Below are positions 1 to 5,488 of a DNA stretch of 6,287 bases, piece after piece. Under the pieces are notes generated by a model that saw only the letters and a list, made by a program, of their open reading frames with translations, did not search any database and was not told where the DNA came from. The DNA is from Methanosarcinales archaeon. Its GTDB lineage: Archaea; Halobacteriota; Syntropharchaeia; Alkanophagales; Methanospirareceae. The stretch's first letter is position 1; each line of letters begins with the position of its first letter. The stretch lies in the NCBI GenBank assembly GCA_030621945.1, contig JAUXGS010000057.1:1-6287 (forward strand), read 5' to 3'. A program made the position numbers and the translations under genes.

Positions 1-78
1 CATAGCGTGTATATCTGAACTTGCTTCCACATCCCGCCTATTTAGCGTTTTATTTGAACCTGCCCCATATATGCACAT
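1..78 (-). CDS. Possible 5' end of an unrecognised gene running off the left edge (partial)
   Basis: A minus-strand frame opens at an ATG at 78-76 and stays open for 26 codons to the window edge. It begins MCIYGAGSNKTLNRR and continues DVEASSDIHAM. I do not recognise the product. The composition is protein-like, and the frame lies downstream of a good minus-strand BRE/TATA element (189-205). The start is uncertain: the only Shine-Dalgarno-like stretch directly upstream (AGAAGG) touches the ATG, which is too close. A better-placed GAGGGGG with a six-base spacer precedes another ATG at 101-99, in a different frame that stops at 44-42. Either that is a short leader peptide, the true start lies elsewhere, or a one-base frameshift in the GGGG run at 63-66 separates the two frames. 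An open run of 26 codons can also arise by chance, so this is tentative. Confidence 0.35.
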   Translation of the reverse strand, partial: MCIYGAGSNKTLNRRDVEASSDIHAM

Positions 79-101
79 CCTTCTGGACGAACTTCACTCA
101 T
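42..101 (-). other. Short leader-like ORF with a good ribosome-binding site
   Basis: An ATG at 101-99 on the minus strand follows a purine-rich GAGGGGG (113-108 region) at a six-base spacing. It encodes 19 residues (MSEVRPEGCAYMGQVQIKR) before a TAA at 44-42. It overlaps the longer open frame starting at 78 in another frame. It may be a regulatory leader peptide, or the true N-terminus of the downstream protein if the GGGG run at 63-66 carries a base error. A -1 shift there would join MSEVRPEGCAYMG to the frame reading AGSNKTLNRR. Confidence 0.25.
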
Positions 102-143
102 CACATACCCCCTCTTCATTCTCCTATATCAAGTCACTATACC

Positions 144-160
144 CCGTATTTAAGATACGG
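144..160. promoter_or_regulatory. Inverted repeat CCGTAT-N5-ATACGG, hairpin or operator
   Basis: CCGTAT (144-149) and ATACGG (155-160) form a perfect six-base inverted repeat around TTAAG; a G-U pair could lengthen the RNA stem to seven. It lies just downstream of the transcription start expected (near 166) from the minus-strand TATA box at 189-196. It could therefore act as a repressor site or as a 5' leader hairpin for the leftward transcript. The symmetry is seen directly; the function is inferred. Confidence 0.4.
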
Positions 161-188
161 AGCCTGCACTAATTTGTTAGCTGAGGAT

Positions 189-205
189 ATATAAAAGCTT
201 TTCGA
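189..205 (-). promoter_or_regulatory. Archaeal BRE/TATA promoter facing left
   Basis: Read on the minus strand, this is CGAAAAGCTTTTATATA: a purine-rich BRE-like stretch followed by TTTATATA, an exact match to the archaeal box A consensus. The usual spacing of about 26 bases predicts a start near 166, giving a leader of roughly 65-90 bases before the candidate starts at 101 or 78. On the plus strand the same bases read TATATAAAAG (188-197), so rightward use is possible, but the BRE favours leftward transcription. Confidence 0.5.
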
Positions 206-218
206 TCAGTATCGAGAA
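199..218. repeat. Imperfect inverted repeat TTTTCGAT-N4-ATCGAGAA
   Basis: TCGAT (202-206) and ATCGA (211-215) are perfect inverted copies around CAGT. Flanking bases extend the stem to about eight pairs with one G-U pair. It sits at the BRE side of the TATA element at 189-196, where a bound regulator could block TFB. Such short repeats are common in AT-rich spacers, so the role is only a suggestion. Confidence 0.25.
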
Positions 219-271
219 TCAAGCAGATGGATAGGATACCCGAAATGTTTTGAGAGAAGTAACACCAACAA

Positions 272-304
272 TTTAATATATCTATATGTATGCCTGACAG
301 GCAT
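272..304 (+). promoter_or_regulatory. TATA box followed by a perfect 15-bp palindrome (promoter with probable operator)
   Basis: TTTAATATA (272-280) resembles an archaeal TATA box and predicts a transcription start near 302. The palindrome ATGCCTG-A-CAGGCAT (290-304) has seven perfectly matched bases per arm around one central A, and lies across that predicted start. This is a typical position for an archaeal repressor operator. It precedes the small membrane-protein pair at 317-763. The palindrome is seen directly; the regulator is unknown. Confidence 0.5.
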
Positions 305-316
305 TTATTTGTGATT

Positions 317-544
317 ATGGTAAAAAGCGGAAAGAAGACGGACATGAACTGGCTAAGGGGAATAGGAGCAAGCTTTGACATCGCTATTACCGTTTTATTC
401 TGTGCGTTCATAGGTTACTTTATATGTGGGGGGCGGCTAAACGAGGTAACCCACCTCAGTATTCTTGGTCTTGCAATAGGCGCGTTTTTCGGGTTGATAA
501 TAGCTTTATATCGCATAACAAGAATGTTTGGGGGTGGTGAGTGA
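317..544 (+). CDS. AtpZ-like small two-helix membrane protein
   Basis: This 75-residue protein has two predicted membrane helices at about residues 17-37 and 46-66. A basic N-terminus (MVKSGKKTDMNWLRG) precedes them and YRITRMFGGGE follows. The layout and short patterns (W-L-x-G-I-G, a glycine in helix 1 before a short polar loop, I-G-x-x-x-G-L-I-I-A-L-Y-R in helix 2) resemble the AtpZ/AtpI accessory family of F-type ATP synthase operons, which is linked to rotor-ring assembly or Mg2+ uptake in bacteria. The match is by eye and the family is short and hydrophobic, so it is moderate only. I chose ATG 317; an ATG at 290 in the same frame lies inside the palindrome and before the expected transcript start, and ATG 344 is a third option. 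The next gene begins three bases after the stop. The neighbouring ATPase is A-type, not F-type, which makes an AtpZ-like gene here unusual. Confidence 0.6.
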   Translation: MVKSGKKTDMNWLRGIGASFDIAITVLFCAFIGYFICGGRLNEVTHLSILGLAIGAFFGLIIALYRITRMFGGGE

Positions 545-547
545 GAG

Positions 548-763
548 ATGACGCGGAAGGATAATCGGGGTCTGTTATTCCTGCTAAAAAAAGTACTTGA
601 CGAGAAAGAGGATTATCGGGTAAGGCTTTACATACTCACGTGGATTGCATCAATATGCGCGACGCTTGCTGTAGTTATTGGCGGTCTCATCTTCCTGTTT
701 AAAGTGTTTGGACTCTTCTATTTCATAAGATTAACAGGAATTCTCTTATCTTTTCCGGGCTAA
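548..763 (+). CDS. Small membrane protein of unknown function, paired with the AtpZ-like gene
   Basis: The 71-residue product has a charged N-terminus (about residues 1-26, rich in K, R, D and E), a strong membrane helix at about 27-51 (YILTWIASICATLAVVIGG), and a second hydrophobic stretch at about 53-69 interrupted by Arg61. I do not recognise a family. The start is well supported: GGTGGTGAG lies a few bases before ATG 548, and the gene follows the upstream stop by three bases, so translation is probably coupled. Its 3' end overlaps the end of convergent atpC by 41 bp (723-763). A two-gene unit of an AtpZ-like protein plus a small membrane protein recalls the atpQ-atpR pair of Na+-translocating N-ATPase operons, but I see no sequence match to AtpR. 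It could instead be unrelated to the ATPase. Confidence 0.5.
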   Translation: MTRKDNRGLLFLLKKVLDEKEDYRVRLYILTWIASICATLAVVIGGLIFLFKVFGLFYFIRLTGILLSFPG

Positions 764-1787
764 CGCCCTCCGCCTTCAACTTCGCTATCAGCCTTATGTT
801 TCTTATTTCCGCTTCTTTCAGTGCTAAAAAACTTACGACCGGGCCTAAGCCAAAGGCCTCCGCGGTGGAAATATCCTTTGCCTTCCTGAGTACCTGCTCT
901 TCGATCTTCCTTTCCAACTCCATCAGATCCAATCCTTCTCCCACGTCCCCTATAAGATAAGAATATCTTGTCTCCTTCAGCCTCGCCAGAAACTCATCCA
1001 CGTCCTTCGATTCTTCATATTCCCTATCCACGTCAAACTTCATTAAAAACCGCCTTATCTCATCCGCACCTACCACCCCTGCTTTCCCTCTTAGCATCGC
1101 ATTCAGGTCCAAACTGTCAGCGAGAACCTGCAAATACGCGTTAAAAGTTTTAAGTTTCTTCTCTCTGCTCCATATTGCTTCTTCAACCACCCGTTCAAAC
1201 ATCCTCTTCTTCAAAAGGAGATCAATAAAGGAGAAATTATTGGTGGCTTTGTATTCTTCCACGCCCTCTCGTATATCATATGGCGTGCCTTCAAGTGCCG
1301 AAACCACTTCTTCCATATCTCGCTCAGACAATTCCTGGATAGACTCATACATATATCCCGCTTCCACCAGTCCTTCCTTTACTTCTTCCACGGGCATACC
1401 CGCATGTAACCCTCCAAGAACCCTTCTCAAGTTCGCCACATCCCACTTCTTTATTAAATAATCGAAGACCCCACTCAAGTCCTTGGGAACTAAATCAAAG
1501 ATCTCATAATCCAGATCCTTCTCATGGAGTAGCAAACCTCGTTCTATATTCTCATAAGTTGGCTCTGTTATGTATTTGCCATAATCGGTATTTTCAAAAA
1601 AGGATGGAAAATCCTCCAAATCCAACGAAACTAACTCTTCATATTTCTTATCGTCAATCAGCCTTGCTTCCTTCATCTTTACCACCGCAGTGGCATATAT
1701 AATCGGAGTAGTTCTGAGTAAATATATGGGGACAAAAAAAACAACAGCAGCAAGCGCTGCTACTAATACGAATACTAAAACATCCAT
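723..1787 (-). CDS. atpC: A-type ATP synthase subunit C with an N-terminal membrane helix
   Basis: Subunit C (V-ATPase d family) is the socket that joins the central stalk to the membrane rotor ring of subunit K. The protein has 354 residues, about the usual size. The C-terminus carries the family signature, with KEAEIRNIRLIAKLKAEGV followed by SPEKIREFLL, and an internal KKWDVANLRRVLGG matches the family pattern of W-D-x-x-N-L. Residues 3-24 form a clear hydrophobic helix ahead of YATAVVKMKEARLI, which aligns with the usual N-terminal Y-x-Y-x-x-A-R-V-R-x-M-K. No ATG between the helix and Y31 would give a start without it, so the helix appears genuine. ATG 1787 lies 12 bases after the atpK stop, with GGAAGGG just upstream. 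It is the last gene of the operon here, and its end overlaps a convergent small gene. The E, F, A, B and D genes that would normally surround or follow it are absent. Confidence 0.95.
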   Translation of the reverse strand: MDVLVFVLVAALAAVVFFVPIYLLRTTPIIYATAVVKMKEARLIDDKKYEELVSLDLEDFPSFFENTDYGKYITEPTYENIERGLLLHEKDLDYEIFDLVPKDLSGVFDYLIKKWDVANLRRVLGGLHAGMPVEEVKEGLVEAGYMYESIQELSERDMEEVVSALEGTPYDIREGVEEYKATNNFSFIDLLLKKRMFERVVEEAIWSREKKLKTFNAYLQVLADSLDLNAMLRGKAGVVGADEIRRFLMKFDVDREYEESKDVDEFLARLKETRYSYLIGDVGEGLDLMELERKIEEQVLRKAKDISTAEAFGLGPVVSFLALKEAEIRNIRLIAKLKAEGVSPEKIREFLLIL

Positions 1788-1799
1788 TTTCCCTTCCGT

Positions 1800-2279
1800 T
1801 TATAAAAACCCTATCGCTAAGAGCATCAAAACCGCTATGACCACTCCGAATATGGCGGGCGTCTCTGCCAATACTGCCAATACCAGGCTCTGACCAAATA
1901 CCTCCGGTCGTTTTGCCGATGCGATTGCACCACCGCCACAGATACTCCCCTGTCCGATTCCTGATAGACCTGTTAAGCCAACCACAATACCCGCTCCGAG
2001 CGCGATGAGACCCTCGGTATCTGATATCTCCCTTGGGGTTCCACCAAGCAAGCCAGCGCCCAACATTATTAAAATTGCCATCAAGAACCCGTAGATCATC
2101 TGCGTCTGGGGTAATGCATTCCATACCAGAACGTTACCGAACTTCCTTGGATCTTCGGAGATAATCCCCGTTCCTGCAACACCTGAAAATCCCAATCCAA
2201 TCGCTGTACCCGCGCCTCCCAAGCCCAATGCAATACCAGCGCCCAATGCCGCGTATCCCAAACCCATTGTCGGTTCCAT
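1800..2279 (-). CDS. atpK: A-type ATP synthase rotor subunit K (proteolipid, double hairpin, Na+-type site)
   Basis: Subunit K forms the membrane rotor ring that carries ions. The 159-residue protein is a duplicated two-helix hairpin with four helices at about residues 7-36, 50-78, 90-119 and 129-158. Hairpin 2 keeps the ion-binding carboxylate (Glu139 in LAETPAIFG). Hairpin 1 has Gln58 in the equivalent place (LPQTQMIYG), so there is one carboxylate per four helices, as in eukaryotic V-ATPase c and Enterococcus hirae NtpK. The ligands of the NtpK Na+ site (Leu, Thr, Gln, Gln, Glu, with Tyr) all have counterparts here: L56, T59, Q60, Q110, E139 and Y63. Na+ coupling is therefore predicted, with fewer ions moved per ATP than in rings with two carboxylates per subunit. 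GAGGTGA lies four bases before ATG 2279, which sets the start. It is 21 bases downstream of atpI and 12 upstream of atpC. Confidence 0.97.
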   Translation of the reverse strand: MEPTMGLGYAALGAGIALGLGGAGTAIGLGFSGVAGTGIISEDPRKFGNVLVWNALPQTQMIYGFLMAILIMLGAGLLGGTPREISDTEGLIALGAGIVVGLTGLSGIGQGSICGGGAIASAKRPEVFGQSLVLAVLAETPAIFGVVIAVLMLLAIGFL

Positions 2280-2290
2280 CTTTTCACCTC
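2280..2290 (-). promoter_or_regulatory. Strong ribosome-binding site of atpK
   Basis: On the minus strand GAGGTGA (2290-2284) is followed by AAAG and then ATG 2279. It matches seven bases of the archaeal 16S complement GGAGGTGATC at a good spacing. This fits the need for many K copies per ATPase complex and supports M1 over the in-frame M5. Confidence 0.7.
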
Positions 2291-2300
2291 TTATTATTTA

Positions 2301-4304
2301 TTATGTCTTTATCTTTAGCTCAAACGGTTTATATTCATCTTCGTAATCTCCGGTTATATAAAACTTACTGAAAAATTCCACATAGTGCAATCTGAGACCA
2401 TGAACAAAAGAACCCAATACTTGCAATACCCAATTTACCAAATGCCCTATTACAAATACCAGAGCGGCAGCAATGATCCCGATATAAGCGATTCCATAGC
2501 ACAGACCAGCTAATACATTTATCGCTAATGCTATTCCGTATGTGCAGAGGCCAAGTGCCATCAAACGTGCATAAGATAGGGTATCGCCCAAGAAACCGGT
2601 TATACCGAATAAGGCCATTCCTTTTCTCGCGAATAAAAGGAGGGCAAGGGAGATAGCCAATATTCCAACACCAATTAAACAGGGCGTATCATGCCTGAAC
2701 CAGGTCCCATAGCTCATATAGTTCAGAAAAAGTGGTATAAATCCTATTTGTGCAACCAAGAACCAAAAATCTCCGCCTATAAACTCTTTGAGATTATGCC
2801 TACTTTCATACTTACTCATTAAAATACCCACGTTTATGTGAATAATACCGATAATAATTGAAAATATCAAGAATAGAAGGACATCTCCAAGTTGATCGGC
2901 AATCAGTAGGGGCGGGGTGTTCAACACATCTATATAAAAATGCCTCTCGGTGAAGAGATCACCAAACCACCCACCGGTCAACGCCCCTATAACGAAACTG
3001 GCAACTCCAAATGAGATAAATATTATGGAAAAATCTTTCATCGTTCCGTTGTATTTTCCCGCCCCTCTCAGGAGCAAAATTCCAAGTATTGCACAAATGA
3101 GACCATAAATAGCATCACCCAACATTAAAGCAGAGAAAAAGATAAAAGTAATTGTAAATGGGATCGTAGGGTCGATACCACCATATCGTGGTATTCCATA
3201 AAGCTTTGTAAATAGTTCAAAGTTCTTAAAAAATTTCGGGTTCTTCAAAAGAATGGGGACCTTTTCCTCATCAGGTTCTGGAGAAACTGCATCCATCACA
3301 CAGAGACCTTCGGATACGCTATTAATCTCTTTAAAAACTTCCTCTTCCTTATCCGCGGGAACCCATCCAGTTAACGAAAACGCTCTTTCGGTCTCTACGA
3401 AATTCCTCTGAATATTCGCTCTCTCTTCTATCGCACGCAAAGATTCCCTATAAGTGAGGTAATCTCCTTCTCTTCTCTCTGCATTCTCGGCTAATATCTT
3501 CTTCAGCTCTTCTCTCTCTCTTCCTTTCTCTGCTATCTTCTGTTCTATCGCTTTTATCTCTTCCTTCGGCTTCTTTTCAAAGCCTTTCACTTCTATCTTC
3601 TCAAATCCAACCCTTCTTAACCTCGCCGATACTTCTTCCGCATGCTCATTGAAACAAGTGAAAATACACGCATATTCATTCTCTTCTTCTTTCCCTTCCT
3701 TCAATATCTCCGCCTTATCAAAATAATACGATCCAGATGTTATTTCTTCCAAATCAGCAATTATCGCTTCCAGCGCTTCCTCGGGGCATGTTCCCACGGA
3801 AGCATGAATGCGACTCCCCTCTCCCACATACCTCAGCTCAATATCGAGGTCTTTTATTCTCCACAAGTCCGCTTTGGATAGCCCTAATCCATTTATCTCC
3901 TTTTCTGTCGCTCTATACTGTTTTAATGACTCACCTATCTCTTCTTCAACTTCTGCCCGTATCTTCCCCGCTCTTTCTATTATCTCCTTCTTTTTTGCTT
4001 CTTTCAACGCACCTAATTCTATCTCCCTCGGTGGAGCGGGGTTTAAAAACCGCTTTAAAATGCCCTCAGAAGGCTCGGGTTTTACTTCTTTATAAACCTC
4101 CAAAATCGCATTTAGCCCCCTAAGCTGCTCTGAAGTTTCTTTTAAAACCGAATCCGCGGGCATAAACTTCAGATTTTCTTCTTCCGTCTTTTCATGCGCG
4201 ATAATCTGAACAACGCCAAGTGTATGCAGCTTTTTAAGCACGTCATCCTTAAATTCCTTCAGCGTTACTATCCGAATTTTTTTCATCGCAACAGGTCTGA
4301 GCAT
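2301..4304 (-). CDS. atpI: A-type ATP synthase subunit I (stator, ion-channel subunit a)
   Basis: Subunit I is the membrane stator that holds the ion half-channels against the K ring and anchors the peripheral stalks. The 667-residue protein has a large cytoplasmic N-terminal half with two coiled-coil stretches (about residues 54-140 and 243-308), then about seven or eight membrane helices from residue 380. Family motifs are present: the start MLRPVAMKKIRIVTLKE, YGIPRYGGIDPT, FFSALMLGDAIYGLI, SYARLMALGL with the channel arginine (Arg580), GHLVNW, and the C-terminal VHGLRLHYVEFFSKFY. The frame extends three codons upstream to a GTG at 4313, but that GTG directly touches AAGGAGG. The ATG at 4304 lies nine bases from it and matches the family's usual N-terminus, so I chose it. 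It is first in the atpIKC operon. The H gene, commonly upstream of I, is missing. Confidence 0.97.
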   Translation of the reverse strand: MLRPVAMKKIRIVTLKEFKDDVLKKLHTLGVVQIIAHEKTEEENLKFMPADSVLKETSEQLRGLNAILEVYKEVKPEPSEGILKRFLNPAPPREIELGALKEAKKKEIIERAGKIRAEVEEEIGESLKQYRATEKEINGLGLSKADLWRIKDLDIELRYVGEGSRIHASVGTCPEEALEAIIADLEEITSGSYYFDKAEILKEGKEEENEYACIFTCFNEHAEEVSARLRRVGFEKIEVKGFEKKPKEEIKAIEQKIAEKGREREELKKILAENAERREGDYLTYRESLRAIEERANIQRNFVETERAFSLTGWVPADKEEEVFKEINSVSEGLCVMDAVSPEPDEEKVPILLKNPKFFKNFELFTKLYGIPRYGGIDPTIPFTITFIFFSALMLGDAIYGLICAILGILLLRGAGKYNGTMKDFSIIFISFGVASFVIGALTGGWFGDLFTERHFYIDVLNTPPLLIADQLGDVLLFLIFSIIIGIIHINVGILMSKYESRHNLKEFIGGDFWFLVAQIGFIPLFLNYMSYGTWFRHDTPCLIGVGILAISLALLLFARKGMALFGITGFLGDTLSYARLMALGLCTYGIALAINVLAGLCYGIAYIGIIAAALVFVIGHLVNWVLQVLGSFVHGLRLHYVEFFSKFYITGDYEDEYKPFELKIKT

Positions 4305-4313
4305 TTTCTTCAC

Positions 4314-4320
4314 CCTCCTT
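4314..4320 (-). promoter_or_regulatory. Ribosome-binding site that decides the atpI start
   Basis: AAGGAGG on the minus strand is followed directly by GTGAAGAAAATG. The zero spacing rules against the GTG at 4313 and favours the ATG at 4304, which is nine bases away. Confidence 0.7.
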
Positions 4321-4350
4321 CCGCTTAAAGCGCCAGTATCCCTAACCAGA

Positions 4351-4390
4351 TATAGAATAAAGAATAAAATATAAAAGTAGAGTATATTTT
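4351..4390. promoter_or_regulatory. Divergent AT-rich promoter region between atpI and the FrhB-like gene
   Basis: The spacer between the divergent genes holds AAAATATAAAAG (4366-4377). It is preceded by the purine-rich AGAATAA and centred about 26 bases before ATG 4398. That is the spacing expected for a leaderless rightward mRNA, and no Shine-Dalgarno site precedes this ATG. Read on the minus strand the same bases are CTTTTATATTTT, also an acceptable TATA box. It predicts a start near 4345 and a leader of about 40 bases for atpI, which does have a Shine-Dalgarno site. One TBP-binding block might thus serve both directions. Confidence 0.5.
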
Positions 4391-4397
4391 AGAACTG

Positions 4398-5471
4398 ATG
4401 TTGTCCGAGATATTTTTCCCATTGGTTAAAAGAAGCGAGGGGTTCGACGCACTAAAAAGAAGAGTCATTGATAAAGGCTTTTGCACTTATTGCGGAGCAT
4501 GTGCTGCTTTCTGTGAACATATCGTTCTCAAGGAAATACCGGAACTTGTGGAAGATTGCTCCATAGAGTATGAGGATGTGATTAAATGTGGAGAGACGGG
4601 AATTTGCTACGACGTCTGTCCGATGACGGAAACGAGCGAGCGGGAGTTGGAGGAAGCTTTTCTTGAGGGAAAAAGGGATGAAGAACTTGGACTTGTGCGA
4701 AAGTTAACCGCGGGCTCATGCGTGAAAGCGGAGCAAGGGCAAGACGGAGGGGTTGTAACTTCTTTGCTCCTTTCAGGGCTGAAAAGCGGGATTTTTGATT
4801 GCTGTATTATTGCGACCCGAGGAAGTGGCTTCAGGGCAGAACCAGTTATAGCGGAATCCGCAGAAGAGATAAAGGAAGCGAGTGGCACCAAATATGTGGC
4901 CGTGCCGATGGTGTCGAAGATAGGGGAAGCGATAAAAGAGGGTAAGAGGAAGATAGCAATTGTGGGAACTCCCTGTGAGATAAGAGCCACGAGGAAAATA
5001 CAGCACGTAATGCTCAAGGAAGTTGAAGAGATAGATATAATCGCGATAGGGTTATTCTGTTTTGAGAATTTCGATTACGACCTGCTTTCCGAAAAAACAA
5101 CGGAGCTGCTTGGAATAGAGCTTGGAGTAGCGGAAAAAGTCCAGATAAGTAAAGGGCGGTATATAGTCAGAAGTAATGGTAAAGAGAAATCATGTAAAGT
5201 CACGGCTTTAGAAGATGCAGTCAGGAATAACTGTTTCTATTGCGAGGATTTCACAGCGAGGTTGGCGGACATCTCCGTTGGCTCAGTTGGCTCACCCGAT
5301 GGTTCTTCTACCGTAATCATAAGGTCAAAAAAAGGCGAGGAACTTTTCAACTCGCTTGAAGACTTCGTTCCAACTGATGTGGACAGAGAAGGAATAATCA
5401 GAACTGCTTCTTTGAAGAAGGAGAATATAAGATGGGGGGATGAAGTCCCGCCTATTTTGAGATTAGATTAG
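4398..5471 (+). CDS. F420-dependent oxidoreductase, FpoF/FrhB family iron-sulfur flavoprotein
   Basis: This family oxidises or reduces coenzyme F420 through FAD and passes electrons through iron-sulfur clusters to partner proteins. The protein has 357 residues, close to FpoF/FqoF and longer than FrhB because of an N-terminal ferredoxin-like region. That region has a complete motif C29-x2-C32-x2-C35-x3-C39. A second motif, CGETGICYDVCP, has Cys64, 70 and 74, but Thr67 stands where a cysteine is expected. The core shows the family motifs GQDGGVVTSLL (114-124), GTKYVAVP, IVGTPCEIRA with Cys193, GLFCFENF with Cys221, and CFYCEDFTARLADISVGSVG with Cys279 and Cys282. It is cytoplasmic, with no signal peptide or membrane helix. 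A TATA-like box at the right distance and no Shine-Dalgarno site suggest a leaderless mRNA. The next gene follows within 20 bases, so the two are likely partners. Whether it is a stand-alone FpoF-like input module or an Hdr-linked FrhB paralogue cannot be decided here. Confidence 0.9.
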   Translation: MLSEIFFPLVKRSEGFDALKRRVIDKGFCTYCGACAAFCEHIVLKEIPELVEDCSIEYEDVIKCGETGICYDVCPMTETSERELEEAFLEGKRDEELGLVRKLTAGSCVKAEQGQDGGVVTSLLLSGLKSGIFDCCIIATRGSGFRAEPVIAESAEEIKEASGTKYVAVPMVSKIGEAIKEGKRKIAIVGTPCEIRATRKIQHVMLKEVEEIDIIAIGLFCFENFDYDLLSEKTTELLGIELGVAEKVQISKGRYIVRSNGKEKSCKVTALEDAVRNNCFYCEDFTARLADISVGSVGSPDGSSTVIIRSKKGEELFNSLEDFVPTDVDREGIIRTASLKKENIRWGDEVPPILRLD

Positions 5472-5488
5472 TATTGAGTGATATTAAA

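Noticed and set aside
227..253. Eight-codon mini-ORF (MDRIPEMF)
   Set aside because: It has no ribosome-binding site and is too short to distinguish from chance.
290..316. ATG at 290 as the start of the AtpZ-like gene
   Set aside because: It lies inside a perfect palindrome and before the transcript start expected from the TATA box; the added residues MPDRHLFVI do not fit the family N-terminus.
169..411. 80-codon minus-strand frame across the left regulatory region
   Set aside because: It spans two TATA-like elements and the palindrome and runs antisense to the AtpZ-like coding region; no ribosome-binding site or recognisable domain.
1654..2124. Long minus-strand open frame overlapping atpK and atpC
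   Set aside because: It lies out of frame across two well-recognised subunits; its Trp-, Arg- and Cys-rich translation is typical of a shadow of a glycine- and alanine-rich membrane protein.
3642..4123. Plus-strand open frames opposite the atpI coiled-coil region
   Set aside because: They are antisense to a charged coiled coil, which gives Ser-, Leu- and Phe-rich frames; they lack start signals and recognisable domains.
4305..4313. GTG start adding three residues to atpI
   Set aside because: The GTG directly touches the Shine-Dalgarno sequence; the ATG nine bases downstream has workable spacing and matches the family N-terminus.
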